Assembly: GCF_003946485.1 (NCBI RefSeq)
Contig: NZ_RHOJ01000008.1
Coordinates: forward strand, 1-64,000
Length of the DNA stretch: 64,000 nucleotides
Direction of reading: 5' to 3'
DNA from: Lacticaseibacillus jixianensis
Lineage (GTDB): Bacteria > Bacillota > Bacilli > Lactobacillales > Lactobacillaceae
Of the stretch, positions 8,044 to 17,367 are shown in pieces. The first letter of the stretch is position 1, and each line of letters starts with the position of its first letter. The translations under genes and the position numbers were made by a program. Under the pieces are notes generated by a model, which saw nothing but the letters and a program-made list of their open reading frames with translations, had not been told where the DNA came from and made no database searches.

Positions 8044-8843
8044 CCAACTCAACCATGCTGCCGAAAGCACCGCTGACCCACCGCTACCGCAACCTATTTT
8101 TCACCGCGGCGGTCCTGGTGATCATCGGCTGGTCGTTCACGGGCATGCCGAGTTTTGACATCAAGCAAAACGCCTGGCTCGTCACCAAGTCTATCGTCAA
8201 CGGGCTGGTCCACCCAGACTTTAGCTACGTCTGGACCGGTGACGGCGAAGACCTGACCTCTACCCTGCTGCAGACCTTGGGGATCGCCTTTTTAGGGACC
8301 TTCATCTCGGCCATCATTTCGCTACCGTTTGCCTTTTGGGCCGCAAATACGAAAAACAAGTTCTGGCTGACCACCCGCTCCGGCAAATTCCTGCTGACGG
8401 CGATTCGGACGTTCCCAGAAATTGTGCTGGCCCTGATGTTCATCAAGGCCGTCGGGCCCGGCTCCTTTGCCGGGGTCCTCGCCGTCGGGTTCCACTCCGT
8501 CGGCATGCTCGCCAAGCTATTTTCCGAAGCCATTGAAAACATGGATGGCGGGGCTGGCGAAGCGGTCACTGCCGCGGGCGGCAGTCGCCTGGAGGTCACG
8601 CTGATCGCCAGCTTGCCGCAACTGATGCCAGAATTCGTGTCCAACACCCTGTACCGCTTTGAACTGGCGATCCGGTCGGCGTCCATCCTCGGGATGGTCG
8701 GCGCCGGTGGGGTCGGCACCCCGCTGATCTTTGCCATTCAGACGCGGTCCTGGAGCCGGGTGGGGATCATCCTGTACGGGATCATCATCCTGGTCACCCT
8801 GACCGATTTCATTTCTGGTTCCTTGCGCAAGCGCCTGATCTAG
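8040..8843 (+). CDS. phnE: Phosphonate-type ABC transporter permease, second subunit
   Basis: This 267-residue second PhnE-like permease has a coupling loop EAVTAAGGSRLEVTLIASLP and about six membrane segments. Two permease genes in tandem are usual in lactobacillus phnDCEE operons. It is the last gene of the operon and is followed by a strong bidirectional terminator shared with recA. Confidence 0.9.
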   Translation: MTNSTMLPKAPLTHRYRNLFFTAAVLVIIGWSFTGMPSFDIKQNAWLVTKSIVNGLVHPDFSYVWTGDGEDLTSTLLQTLGIAFLGTFISAIISLPFAFWAANTKNKFWLTTRSGKFLLTAIRTFPEIVLALMFIKAVGPGSFAGVLAVGFHSVGMLAKLFSEAIENMDGGAGEAVTAAGGSRLEVTLIASLPQLMPEFVSNTLYRFELAIRSASILGMVGAGGVGTPLIFAIQTRSWSRVGIILYGIIILVTLTDFISGSLRKRLI

Positions 8844-8893
8844 GCCACTTATCGGGCCTGGCAGTCAACGCAAGCCTAGCCAGCATCCGGAGT

Positions 8894-8933
8894 AAAAAAA
8901 TAGCGTTGCGCACCCGCGCAACGCTATTTTTTT
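8894..8933. terminator. Bidirectional terminator between phnE and recA
   Basis: An 11-bp GC-rich stem (TAGCGTTGCGC / GCGCAACGCTA) is flanked by A7 on the left and T7 on the right, so it can stop transcription of both convergent units. Confidence 0.92.
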
Positions 8934-8935
8934 AC

Positions 8936-10057
8936 TCATTTGTCGCTACTGTCAATGTCCAGCGTCGTGGGGTCAGCTGTTTTGGTCGCGGCCCCTGCTT
9001 CGTCCTTGTCTTTGTCCTTATCCTTTGCGTCATCATCCCCGAAGAGGGTCTCCTGAAGCTGCTTGCGCAAGGTCTCGGTGATGTCGGGGTGAGCGATCAG
9101 GTACTGCGTCGCGTTGTCCGCCCCTTGGCCGATCCGCTCGCCGTTATAGGAGTACCATGAGCCGGCCTTCTCAACGATGTCGTGGTCCACGCCCAAGTTC
9201 AGCATGTCGGCCTCAGGGGAGATCCCGTGGCCGTAGCTCATGGTCGTTTCCACTGTCTTGAACGGCGGTGCGACCTTGTTCTTCGTGACCTTGATCTTCA
9301 CGATGTTCCCCACCACGTCGGTCCCGTTTTTGACCTGCTGGGCCCGGCGCACCTCAAGGCGGATCGTGGCGTAGAACTTCAGTGCGCGCCCGCCTGGCGT
9401 AGTTTCAGGATTACCGAACATCACGCCGATCTTCTCGCGCAGCTGGTTGATGAAGATCACGATCGTTTGCGTCTTGAAAATCGTTGACGTGAGCTTCCGC
9501 AGCGCCTGCGACATCATCCGCGCCTGAAGCCCCACGTGTGAATCGCCGATCTCGCCTTCGATTTCGGCCTGCGGCACCAGGGCCGCCACCGAGTCGATGA
9601 CCACGATGTTGACGGCCCCGGACTGGACCAAGGCATCGGCGATCTCAAGGCCCTGCTCACCGGTGTCTGGTTGCGAAAGCAAAAGGTCATCGATGTTGAC
9701 GCCCAGTGCTTCGGCATACTTCGGGTCCATCGCGTTTTCCGCGTCAATGTACGCCGCGGTCCCGCCGTTCTTCTGCACGCTGGCCACCGCCTGCAGCGCA
9801 ATGGTCGTCTTCCCTGAACTTTCAGGTCCGTAGATCTCGACCACGCGGCCCTTCGGAAAGCCACCGACGCCCAGTGCCAGATCCAGGGATAAGATCCCGG
9901 TCGAAATGACCGAGATGTTGGTCAGCGACTTGTCGCCCATCTTCATGACCGCGCCGTCGCCGAACTGTTTCTTGATCTTCTTCAGCGCCGCATCGAGCGC
10001 CTGTTCGCGGGCCCCGCCATCTAGTGACGTTTGCCCATTCGCAGTTTTTTTAACCAT
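8936..10057 (-). CDS. recA: Recombinase A
   Basis: RecA is the DNA strand-exchange ATPase of homologous recombination and the co-protease that triggers LexA cleavage. The 373-residue product shows Walker [10 protein letters not shown], the block [21 protein letters not shown]1/L2 loop sequences and [10 protein letters not shown]. The C-terminal tail is acidic and carries a KDKDKDKDE run. An SOS box lies upstream. In most lactobacilli recA follows cinA; here it stands alone between phnE and a corA-type gene. Confidence 0.98.
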   Translation of the reverse strand: MVKKTANGQTSLDGGAREQALDAALKKIKKQFGDGAVMKMGDKSLTNISVISTGILSLDLALGVGGFPKGRVVEIYGPESSGKTTIALQAVASVQKNGGTAAYIDAENAMDPKYAEALGVNIDDLLLSQPDTGEQGLEIADALVQSGAVNIVVIDSVAALVPQAEIEGEIGDSHVGLQARMMSQALRKLTSTIFKTQTIVIFINQLREKIGVMFGNPETTPGGRALKFYATIRLEVRRAQQVKNGTDVVGNIVKIKVTKNKVAPPFKTVETTMSYGHGISPEADMLNLGVDHDIVEKAGSWYSYNGERIGQGADNATQYLIAHPDITETLRKQLQETLFGDDDAKDKDKDKDEAGAATKTADPTTLDIDSSDK

Positions 10058-10096
10058 AGTGTCCGTCCTCTCTTTTTCGTAGCTTCAGTATACACC

Positions 10097-10110
10097 AAAA
10101 CATACGTTCG
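10097..10110 (-). promoter_or_regulatory. LexA/DinR (SOS) box of recA
   Basis: On the minus strand the site reads CGAACGTATGTTTT, matching the Gram-positive SOS consensus CGAAC-N4-GTTYG except at the last positions. It is about 40 bases upstream of the recA start. Confidence 0.75.
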
Positions 10111-10162
10111 GTGCCAACCCTCACCACTAATTAATTCCGCAAATGAACCACTTTATTCCTCA

Positions 10163-10191
10163 CTGACGGCGCCTGGCGAAAGCAGTATGAT
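10163..10191 (+). promoter_or_regulatory. Promoter of the CorA-type transporter gene
   Basis: CTGACG (10163-10168) and TATGAT (10186-10191) are separated by 17 bases, with a GGGAGGT ribosome site about 20 bases further down. Confidence 0.5.
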
Positions 10192-10220
10192 AGAACCAAT
10201 CGGAACTAGGGAGGTAAAGC

Positions 10221-11108
10221 ATGCAGCAGCGCTGGACTTGGCACCATATTAATTTAGACGACCCCGCAGCGGTCAGAGCGGCCACTGCGCGCTACCAGCT
10301 TTCCACCGAGCAGACCGGTTACGCAGTCGACCGGCACGAGCGCGCCCACGTCGAGTACGACGGACTGGCAGAAAGCTTCCTACTGGTCTTTAACATCCCC
10401 GACGCCGATCAGGATGCCGCCCAGGCCGAGACCCACCAGATGACATTCGTGATCAAAAATGATGACCTGCTCACCTTTGGCCACCCCGACGCCGCCGGCT
10501 TGGTGCAACAGCTGACGCGCCGCTTTGATGCCCCGCAGACGTTGAGCGCCTACCAGTTTCTGCTGGAAAGCCTCTACCTGATCACCCAGCGCTTCATGCC
10601 CCTGATGGAGAAGGCCGATAACGAGCGGCACCACATTGCGCAGGTGCTGCGGGAAAAAACCACCCGCAAACGGCTGCTTGAACTGTCTGACCTGGAGACC
10701 AATGCGTTATATCTCGGCAACGCGACCCGCCAGAATCAAAGCGTGCTCGAGCAGCTCAAGGGGCTGTCGGTCTACCACGGCTTTTCGGTCCAAGAAAAGG
10801 AGCGCCTGGAGGACGTACTGATCGAAGCGCGGCAGCTGGTGGACATGACCAGCCTGGGCAGCCAGAACCTCGCCCAGCTCGAGGGGACGTACAATAACAT
10901 CCTCAACAACAACCTGAATGACACCATGAAGTTTCTGACGATCTGGTCCATCGTCCTCACCGCCCCGACCATTGTCTCCGGCTTCTTCGGGCAAAACGTG
11001 CCGTTGCCGTTCATGCACACCCCCGGCGGCTGGGGCATCACCATTTTGCTGTCCGTTGCGCTCGCGGGACTGTTTGCCGTCTGGATGAATCACTACGTCA
11101 ATAAATAA
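10221..11108 (+). CDS. CorA family divalent cation transporter with a variant GxN signature
   Basis: This 295-residue protein has the CorA layout: a cytosolic alpha/beta and helical funnel domain (residues 1 to about 235), then two membrane helices at the C-terminus. The CorA signature between the helices is normally GMN; here it reads GFFGQNVPLPF, with Gln in place of Met. The Gly and Asn are kept. Members of the superfamily with altered signatures can have different ion selectivity, so a magnesium role should be stated with caution. It is monocistronic with its own promoter and a terminator. Confidence 0.82.
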   Translation: MQQRWTWHHINLDDPAAVRAATARYQLSTEQTGYAVDRHERAHVEYDGLAESFLLVFNIPDADQDAAQAETHQMTFVIKNDDLLTFGHPDAAGLVQQLTRRFDAPQTLSAYQFLLESLYLITQRFMPLMEKADNERHHIAQVLREKTTRKRLLELSDLETNALYLGNATRQNQSVLEQLKGLSVYHGFSVQEKERLEDVLIEARQLVDMTSLGSQNLAQLEGTYNNILNNNLNDTMKFLTIWSIVLTAPTIVSGFFGQNVPLPFMHTPGGWGITILLSVALAGLFAVWMNHYVNK

Positions 11109-11120
11109 GGTACGTCAGCC

Positions 11121-11165
11121 AAAAGCCGGCCCCTCGCCATTGTTTCGTGCGGGGAGCCGGCTTTT
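11121..11165. terminator. Bidirectional terminator between the corA-type gene and the lipid kinase gene
   Basis: AAAAGCCGGCCCC pairs with GGGGAGCCGGCTTTT around a loop of about 16 bases, giving A and T tracts on both sides. Confidence 0.85.
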
Positions 11166-11197
11166 AAAGTGGCGGGGCGCTCGGCCAGGCAGTGCCC

Positions 11198-12136
11198 CTA
11201 ATGCGTGGGGCGCGGCAGCAGCATGCTTTGGTCCGTCTGACTGAGCGTGCCGTGGACTGGTGCGTTGTACTCCTCGCCATCAAGCTGAACGTGCTCATGG
11301 GCCGCGGTTTCAAACCGAAAGCGTTGACCAGTGAGGTGAGCCAGCTTAGGGTGCACCGATTGGCCGCTGAGGATCTTCGCCAGGACCTGAATCAGGATGC
11401 GCCATTTCTCCTTGCGGACCAGCACAAAGCTCAGCTGATGCCAGTCCTGCGCAGCATCGGGGAACAGGCGCAGACCGCCGCCCAGGAAGGGGTGGTTCGT
11501 GAAAACGCAAAGAAACGCATTATCGATGACCGCCTCATGCTGCACTGTGATCGCGGCCCGAAAGGCGTGCTGGGTCGCCACCGCCCGCAGAATATTGGCC
11601 GTGTAGGAAAGCTGGCCGAGGTGCATGGCATTGAGCATGGCCTTAGCCCGTGAATGGTTGGTGTCGTAGACAATGCGCGCGTCGACCCCGATCCCGAAGT
11701 TATTGATGAAGTACAGGGTCCCAAACTCCTCGGTTTCGGCCTTGCCGATTCGCGCCAGGCGCGGCCGAGCGTCCCTTAAGGCCGCAATTGCCGCAAACGG
11801 CTCAAGCGGGATCCCGTGGGCGCGCGCAAAGTCATTGCCCGTGCCGTTTGGGACATAGCCAACCGGAATGTCAGGGCGGCCCAGGTCCTGCAGGCCGTTG
11901 ATCACATCGTGCAGCGTCCCGTCGCCGCCGATCACCACGATCTGCGGCTGCGGTGCGCTGGGCCCAACTACCGCCACGATGCGTTCGATCGCCTTCCGGG
12001 CATCCCCCGCCTCATGCGTGTAGGTGGTGGTGGCAAACGTGTACTGCTCGCCCAGCGCCGCGATCAGGCGCGGGATCATTTTTTTCGTCCGGGCATTGCC
12101 GGCATACTCGTTGACGATCAGTTCAATTGCTTTCAC
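11198..12136 (-). CDS. Diacylglycerol kinase family lipid kinase
   Basis: This 312-residue protein belongs to the DagK/YegS family, which phosphorylates diacylglycerol or related lipids at the membrane and recycles diacylglycerol from lipoteichoic acid synthesis. The nucleotide-binding motif GGDGTLHDVINGL lies near residue 75 and the block PNGTGNDFARA near residue 97. C-terminal all-beta blocks such as LGGGLRLFPDA are typical. The start is a GTG at 12136 after GGTGGGGGT. The gene is divergent from a TetR gene. Confidence 0.88.
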   Translation of the reverse strand: MKAIELIVNEYAGNARTKKMIPRLIAALGEQYTFATTTYTHEAGDARKAIERIVAVVGPSAPQPQIVVIGGDGTLHDVINGLQDLGRPDIPVGYVPNGTGNDFARAHGIPLEPFAAIAALRDARPRLARIGKAETEEFGTLYFINNFGIGVDARIVYDTNHSRAKAMLNAMHLGQLSYTANILRAVATQHAFRAAITVQHEAVIDNAFLCVFTNHPFLGGGLRLFPDAAQDWHQLSFVLVRKEKWRILIQVLAKILSGQSVHPKLAHLTGQRFRFETAAHEHVQLDGEEYNAPVHGTLSQTDQSMLLPRPTH

Positions 12137-12280
12137 GGTTTACCCCCACCAGTGGCTGTCATCGCTGACATGAATTAGGTCTATTGTACCAAAAAGTGGC
12201 GAGTAAGCGGACCAATTGAGCCCGATTCTCCCCTCACTTTGTTGCGATAAAAAGGCTGCTGGCGCATCAGCCCGGTTGGC

Positions 12281-12294
12281 GTTACAATTGTCAC
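12281..12294. promoter_or_regulatory. Candidate operator between the lipid kinase and tetR genes
   Basis: GTTACAATTGTCAC is a near-perfect 14-bp palindrome with a perfect ACAATTGT core, in the divergent promoter region of the lipid kinase and TetR genes. TetR binding is inferred from position only. Confidence 0.35.
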
Positions 12295-12331
12295 GGCTAG
12301 GGGAATCAATGACACGAAGCGAGGTTAAACC

Positions 12332-12868
12332 ATGACCAATCCGATCAATCAGACAATGGAACAACAAAGTTGCGAGCGTTTACGCCACGCCATGGCGGAA
12401 CTGATCCGCACCGAGCCGTTTGCCGAGATCTCGATCACTGCCCTCACCAGGCGCGCTGGTCTTTCACGCATGGCCTTCTACCGGCACTACGCCAGCAAAG
12501 AGGCGGTGCTCATCGCCTACATGGCCGAACGGCTTGAACCCCTTTACGACTTCATGGGCCGCCTGCCGCACAAAGGCCCGCTGTTTCTCAGCCAGGCGTA
12601 CTTCGAATATATTGACGCTCACAGCGACTTTCTCGCCGACCTGATCCACGCTCAGGCCGAGCTGATCCCCGCGGCGTGCTTTCGGGAGTATGTCGTCCGC
12701 TTCTACGCGGAACACGTCGAACAGGTCCCCTTCACTCCGCATTTCAAACGGTACTTCAACAGTTACGTTGGCGCAGGCTTGTACCAGATGACGCTGGACT
12801 GGATCCGCGACGGCAAAAAGGCCCCCGTGACGCTGATCGCCCAGATCGCCGCCAAGCAGGCCGTCTGA
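12332..12868 (+). CDS. TetR/AcrR family transcriptional regulator
   Basis: This 178-residue regulator has an N-terminal helix-turn-helix (residues 15-60, including ITALTRRAGLSRMAFYRHYASKE) and a helical C-terminal domain like that of lactobacillus TetR proteins of the DhaS/YfiR type. The start has GAGGT upstream. The target is unknown; the divergent lipid kinase gene is a candidate. Confidence 0.85.
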   Translation: MTNPINQTMEQQSCERLRHAMAELIRTEPFAEISITALTRRAGLSRMAFYRHYASKEAVLIAYMAERLEPLYDFMGRLPHKGPLFLSQAYFEYIDAHSDFLADLIHAQAELIPAACFREYVVRFYAEHVEQVPFTPHFKRYFNSYVGAGLYQMTLDWIRDGKKAPVTLIAQIAAKQAV

Positions 12869-13238
12869 TTGATACCCCGCTTTTACCCCTTATATATAAA
12901 CAATGGGGTGGGCCAAGAGCGCCCATAATTGCCTTGTTTTCCCCTTTTTAGCAGCTTATACGCGTTTTTCGCGGCAGTACCAATGGGAATCAATACCAAC
13001 CATCATGACGCCGCTGGGGCGCTGCACCGACCTAATATAAGTTTTTTTATCGCTGCATGCATGCCCTCGGGCCCCTCATCACCAGCCTGTGCGGCGACGC
13101 TGAGTCAAGCCGGCTTCGCCCTACTCAACCCGTCAAACCACGCAAAAAGCCCCCACCCGGCGACGCCAAAACTGGATCGTCACGCAGGGGCCAAGGGAAA
13201 ATCAGCCAATCCCGCCTGATCACGCCAGGCGACAAGGG
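12869..13238. other. Intergenic region with no recognised gene
   Basis: These 370 bases lie between the convergent tetR and aldo/keto reductase genes. The only structure I see is a CGCCTG/CAGGCG hairpin (13213-13231) without a clear T tract. Open frames here lack ribosome sites and coding character. Confidence 0.5.
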
Positions 13239-14216
13239 TTACCAGAGATAGTCCACAGGCTTTTTGATGTACTCGTCATACACGTCCTTGACGATCGCCA
13301 TCTGGGCGGCCGTGAACGCAGGCAGTGCGGACGCGCGCGTGTTGCGCGCGATCTGCGTCGGGTTGCTGGCCCCAGGGATCACCGCGGATACGGCGTCGGC
13401 CATGAGGATGTACCGCAGCGCCATGCCGGCCAGATCCTCGGTCCCCAGCCGGCGTTTGAGCTCAGCGGCGGCTTTGACCCCCGTCAGGTAATCAACCCCG
13501 GAGAACGTCTCCCCCTTGTCGAAAAGCTCACCGTGGCGGTTGTTAGCGCGCTGATCAGTCGGCGCAAACTGCGTCTCTGCCGTATATTTGCCGGACAGCA
13601 GACCAGAGGCGAGCGGGACCCTAGCTAAGATCCCAACGTTGGCCTGCTTCGCCGCTTCAAAGAAGTGCTGGGCCGGCCGCAACCGAAACATGTTGTAAAT
13701 GATTTCAACCGCGCTGATGTCGTACTGCAGCGCCTTCAGCCCTTCCTCGACCCGCTCCACCGAGACCCCGTAGTTGCGGATCTTGCCGGCCTTTTTGAGC
13801 TGGTCCAAGTGCCAAAACATCTCAGGGTCGTAGTAGGTCATCATCGGCGGGCAATGCAACAGGACCATGTCCAACGCGTCAAGCTTCATGTTCTTCAGCG
13901 ACTCGTCCACGTAGCGGTCCAAGTGCGCGTTGTCGAAGTGGTCAACGCTCAGCGGCGACTCCTTGCGGCCCATCTTCGTGGTGAAATGCACGTCCGGATG
14001 ACTGCGCACAAAATTACCCACGGTGCGTTCCGAATTGCCGCCCTGGTACCCATCCGCAGTGTCAAAGAAGTTGACACCTTGGGCGTAGGCCTCTGCCAGC
14101 GTGTCGTCGGCGTCCTTTTGATTGAACGGCGCGCCCCACTTACCGCCCAGCTGCCAAGTCCCGAGTGACACTTCGCTGATCTTAAAACCAGTCTTACCTA
14201 AAGTACGGTATTTCAT
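13239..14216 (-). CDS. Aldo/keto reductase
   Basis: This 325-residue NADPH-dependent oxidoreductase has the AKR barrel. It shows an LGTWQLGG start block, FDTADGYQGGNSE with the catalytic Asp and Tyr, TTKMGRK with the Lys, LLHCPP with the His, and a C-terminal VIPGASNPTQIARN cofactor block. The substrate class (aldehydes or ketones) is general. The GGAGG ribosome site is 8 bases before the ATG. It is divergent from a TetR gene that may regulate it. Confidence 0.9.
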   Translation of the reverse strand: MKYRTLGKTGFKISEVSLGTWQLGGKWGAPFNQKDADDTLAEAYAQGVNFFDTADGYQGGNSERTVGNFVRSHPDVHFTTKMGRKESPLSVDHFDNAHLDRYVDESLKNMKLDALDMVLLHCPPMMTYYDPEMFWHLDQLKKAGKIRNYGVSVERVEEGLKALQYDISAVEIIYNMFRLRPAQHFFEAAKQANVGILARVPLASGLLSGKYTAETQFAPTDQRANNRHGELFDKGETFSGVDYLTGVKAAAELKRRLGTEDLAGMALRYILMADAVSAVIPGASNPTQIARNTRASALPAFTAAQMAIVKDVYDEYIKKPVDYLW

Positions 14217-14322
14217 GAATTAATACCTCCGTTTTCACTGTTCAGTATAACGAATATTATGAGTCAAGGAAACGCAGATCACCAGTCTGTGGCCGCTGCG
14301 CTGATCTTGCGCGAACCTGCCA

Positions 14323-14336
14323 GCGATCATGATCGC
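14323..14336. promoter_or_regulatory. Perfect palindrome upstream of tetR
   Basis: GCGATCATGATCGC is a perfect 14-bp palindrome between the divergent aldo/keto reductase and TetR genes, about 50 bases upstream of an extended -10 (TGTTATCCT, 14385-14393). It is a plausible regulator site, from position and symmetry only. Confidence 0.35.
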
Positions 14337-14404
14337 GGTTTTTGGCCGCGGCAAGCCGCAAGCTTCTCCTCGGGTGTTATCCTGAAACATGAGGAGGGAT
14401 CCAG

Positions 14405-15001
14405 TTGTCAACAACCAAAACCGAAATCGCACAAGCGGCGAAACGGCTAGTCAGCACCGTGCCGTTTAAAACCATCACCGTCACCACCATCATGGCCGCC
14501 GCCCACCTGCGCCGGCAGACCTTCTACGACTACTTCCGGGACAAATACGAGGTCCTGGGCGACATCTATCGCACCGAAATCGACGCCCGCGTGTGGTACT
14601 GCGGCGATTACTTGCGCTGGCCGGAAACCCTCCACCGCATGCTCGCATACTTCACGGAGAACCGGTCGTTCTACCAAAAAGCGCTGGCCATCGACGATCA
14701 AAACGCCCCCAGTGACTACATCCACGGCCACCTGCAAGCGATGATCGACCAGATCCTGACTGACCTTGAAGCACACGAAAAGATCCTGGTCTCTGCCGCC
14801 TACCACCGCTACCTGACGCAAATGCTGGCGACCAATGCCTTTGCGACGATCCAACTGCTGCTCGCCGAACCGGAAGCAGACGCCGCCCAGATCGAAGACC
14901 ACCTGCACCTGTTCCTGGCCGACGCCCTGGCTGGCCTGCTGGACCGCTTTCGCGTAACGGACAATCAGCCCAAAGTGTCCGGTTTGCTTACTAAACCATA
15001 G
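14405..15001 (+). CDS. TetR family regulator (DhaS-like C-terminal domain), TTG start
   Basis: This 198-residue protein has a TetR helix-turn-helix at residues 3-50, with the recognition block RRQTFYDYFRDKYEVL. Its helical C-terminal half resembles TetR_C_8/DhaS-type activators. The start is TTG at 14405, six bases after GAGGAGGGA; there is no ATG in reach. The stop is followed 36 bases later by an NAD(P)-binding protein that may be its target. Confidence 0.82.
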   Translation: MSTTKTEIAQAAKRLVSTVPFKTITVTTIMAAAHLRRQTFYDYFRDKYEVLGDIYRTEIDARVWYCGDYLRWPETLHRMLAYFTENRSFYQKALAIDDQNAPSDYIHGHLQAMIDQILTDLEAHEKILVSAAYHRYLTQMLATNAFATIQLLLAEPEADAAQIEDHLHLFLADALAGLLDRFRVTDNQPKVSGLLTKP

Positions 15002-15037
15002 TGCTAAACTGGTCTTGTATCATTAAGGAGTGAGCAC

Positions 15038-15682
15038 ATGAGTAACGTATTAATACTTGGGGCGAACGGGCAAATTGCCCGCCTCGCCGAACAGCAACTG
15101 CTGGCAGAAACGAAGCATCACCTGACGCTGTTTCTGCGTAACGCCAAGCGCCTGCCAATCGCAGATGCCACCCGCGAGACGGTGATCGAGGGCGACGCCA
15201 CCGATCCTGCCGCATTGAGCAAGGCCATGGTGGGCATCGATATCGTTTACGCCAACCTGGGCGGCGGCAAGACCATCGAGACGCAGGCCAAGGCGGTCGT
15301 TCAGGCCATGGATCTGGCCAAAGTGCAACGGCTGATTTGGATCTCCACGCTGGGCATTTACAATGAGGTCCCTGGGGCCTTTGGCAAATGGAATCACGAA
15401 CAGCTGGACGGCGGCTACCTGGAGCCTTACACAGCCGCAGCGCGCGTGATCGAGCATTCCAATCTGGACTACACGATCATTCGGCCCGCTTGGCTATCCA
15501 ACAACGACACGGTCGATTATGAGCTGACCCACCGCGACGACCTGTTTAAAGGCACAGAAGTTTCGCGCAAGAGTGTCGCCGATCTGGTCACCAAGTTGAT
15601 CAACGACCCCAAGCAGGCCGTCAAAGATTCACTGGGCGTCAACCAGCCGCACACTGACGGGGCGAAGCCGTCATTCTATTGA
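15038..15682 (+). CDS. NAD(P)H-binding atypical SDR family protein
   Basis: This 214-residue cytosolic protein has a Rossmann start (VLILGANGQIARLAEQQL) typical of atypical short-chain dehydrogenases of the NmrA/YwnB type, then DIVYANLGG, IWISTLGIYN and IIRPAWL blocks. The usual active-site YxxxK is not evident, so it may be a redox-sensing or NAD(P)-binding protein rather than a classic reductase. The ribosome site AAGGAGTGAG precedes the ATG. It may be cotranscribed with the upstream TetR gene. Confidence 0.82.
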   Translation: MSNVLILGANGQIARLAEQQLLAETKHHLTLFLRNAKRLPIADATRETVIEGDATDPAALSKAMVGIDIVYANLGGGKTIETQAKAVVQAMDLAKVQRLIWISTLGIYNEVPGAFGKWNHEQLDGGYLEPYTAAARVIEHSNLDYTIIRPAWLSNNDTVDYELTHRDDLFKGTEVSRKSVADLVTKLINDPKQAVKDSLGVNQPHTDGAKPSFY

Positions 15683-15851
15683 TGGCCTTTAGCAGTCAGC
15701 ACGCTGCAAAGCGGTCGGCCAAGCGCCGGCCGTTTTCCGTCGCCTAATTTGCTGGCGCGCAACTGGCCCTGGCACCAAGAACATGAAAGTTTTTGGCGTT
15801 AGCCCCTTTTCAAACCGCAGCGCGCGTGCTAAAGTGGACCCAATCAATAAT

Positions 15852-16119
15852 CGAAGACCTGCAAGACCAGTAACCAACGGCGCTCTGACAGTGAGGCGGG
15901 ACCAGTGAAAACCCGCTCAGACCAAGCCCTTGGCGAATAACCCTTGCTCATGTCTCTGCCCCAAATGGCCCAAGCCAAAGTAGGCGCAGACGCGACCGGT
16001 GCGTTATTATCCGGAGCCGCATGTTAGTGCGGATTGAGGTGGCCTATTTCGGATAGGCAACTAGGGTGGTACCGCGAAAAGTCTTTCGTCCCTTGCGTTG
16101 GGGACGAAGGGCTTTTTTT
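15852..16119 (+). promoter_or_regulatory. T-box leader controlling asnA (asparagine specifier)
   Basis: The leader senses uncharged tRNA-Asn and permits read-through into asnA. The T-box sequence AGGGTGGTACCGCG is at 16063-16076. The terminator stem CTTTCGTCCC / GGGACGAAG with T7 is at 16083-16119. In stem I, GCAAG (15861-15865) pairs with CTTGC (15943-15947). The loop-E motif has AGTA at 15869-15872 and GAA at 15935-15937, and AAC at 15939-15941 fits an asparagine specifier codon. The specifier agrees with the product of the downstream gene. Confidence 0.9.
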
Positions 16120-16174
16120 GCGTCTGGCCTGGCGCCGGGGCAAGTCATTGAATAGAAACTCGGAGATGAAAACG

Positions 16175-17182
16175 ATGCATTTAATTATTCCGGAACACTA
16201 CGATCCAAAACTGTCCGTTAAAGAGACAGAAGCCGCGATTCGCTACATTCGTGAAACCTTCCAAGACGAGTTTGGCAAGCAACTCGGTCTGCAGCGTATG
16301 AGTGCGCCGATGATGGTCGAACGGTCCACTGGGCTCAACGACAACCTGAACGGCGTTGAACAGCCGGTGTCCTTCACCATGAAGGACCTGCCGGGCGAGC
16401 AGCTCGAAATTGTGCATTCCCTGGCTAAGTGGAAGCGGATGGCGCTTTACCGCTACGGCTTTGGCATGCACGAAGGCTTGTACACCAACATGAACGCGAT
16501 CCGCAAAGACGAGGACCTCGACAACTTCCATTCGATCTACGTTGACCAGTGGGACTGGGAGAAGATCATCGCCAAGGAAGAGCGCACCGAGGCCACACTA
16601 AAAGACACCGTACGGCAGATCTTCAAGGTGATCAAGCACATGGAAGATGAGGTCTGGTACAAGTATCCCCAGGCCGTCCACCATCTGCCCAAGGATATCC
16701 ACTTCCACACCACCCAGGAGCTGGAAGACCGCTGGCCGGACCTCACCCCCAAGCAGCGCGAAGACGCCATTTGTAAGGAAGACGGCGCGGTGTTTTTGAT
16801 GCAGATCGGCGGGCTGTTGAAGTCCGGCAAGCGCCACGACGGCCGTGCCCCCGACTACGACGACTGGAAGCTGAACGGCGACATCCTCTTTTGGTACGAA
16901 CCGCTTAACTGTGCGATGGAGATCTCCTCGATGGGCATTCGCGTCGACAAGCAGGCCATGCGCGAGCAGCTCAAGGCCGCCGGCGCCGAAGCGCGCGCCG
17001 CTTTGCCGTTCCACCAGCTTCTGCTTGCGGGCAAGCTGCCATACACGATCGGCGGCGGCATCGGCCAAAGCCGGCTGTGCATGCTGCTGCTGGGCAAGGC
17101 CCATGTGGGTGAAGTGCAGGCCGCTGTTTGGCCGCAAGCCATGCTCGATCAGTGCGAAGCGGCAAACATTCACATTCTCTAG
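16175..17182 (+). CDS. asnA: Aspartate-ammonia ligase
   Basis: AsnA makes asparagine from aspartate, ammonia and ATP in the cytosol. The 335-residue protein has the class II tRNA-synthetase-like fold with [29 protein letters not shown]-like central blocks and a C-terminal [15 protein letters not shown]. The frame is open upstream through the T-box; the true start is the ATG at 16175 ([12 protein letters not shown]), nine bases after CGGAG, rather than the ATG at 16166, which touches that site. Length fits the family (330 in E. coli). Control is by the T-box leader. Confidence 0.96.
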   Translation: MHLIIPEHYDPKLSVKETEAAIRYIRETFQDEFGKQLGLQRMSAPMMVERSTGLNDNLNGVEQPVSFTMKDLPGEQLEIVHSLAKWKRMALYRYGFGMHEGLYTNMNAIRKDEDLDNFHSIYVDQWDWEKIIAKEERTEATLKDTVRQIFKVIKHMEDEVWYKYPQAVHHLPKDIHFHTTQELEDRWPDLTPKQREDAICKEDGAVFLMQIGGLLKSGKRHDGRAPDYDDWKLNGDILFWYEPLNCAMEISSMGIRVDKQAMREQLKAAGAEARAALPFHQLLLAGKLPYTIGGGIGQSRLCMLLLGKAHVGEVQAAVWPQAMLDQCEAANIHIL

Positions 17183-17226
17183 CCAACAGCTAGGCCACGG
17201 CATCAAGTGGTTCTAGCGTAAAGTAC

Positions 17227-17276
17227 AAGTGCCTCTGCAACGCGATCCTAAACCGGATCGCGCTGCAGAGGCACTT
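17227..17276. terminator. Bidirectional terminator after asnA
   Basis: A long stem pairs AAGTGCCTCTGCA with TGCAGAGGCACTT, and inside it CGCGATCC with GGATCGCG, with A/T ends. It separates asnA from the convergent small membrane-protein gene. Confidence 0.88.
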
Positions 17277-17367
17277 TTGGCCTTGGGCGGCGTTTGATGG
17301 AAAGCGGAGAAGGTATTTGGCCTACTCACCGAGCGTCAGCGGGCGCACCAGTCGCCCACCAGTGCGC

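Noticed and set aside
13213-13231. Terminator of the aldo/keto reductase gene
   Set aside because: The hairpin lacks a convincing T tract on the minus strand.
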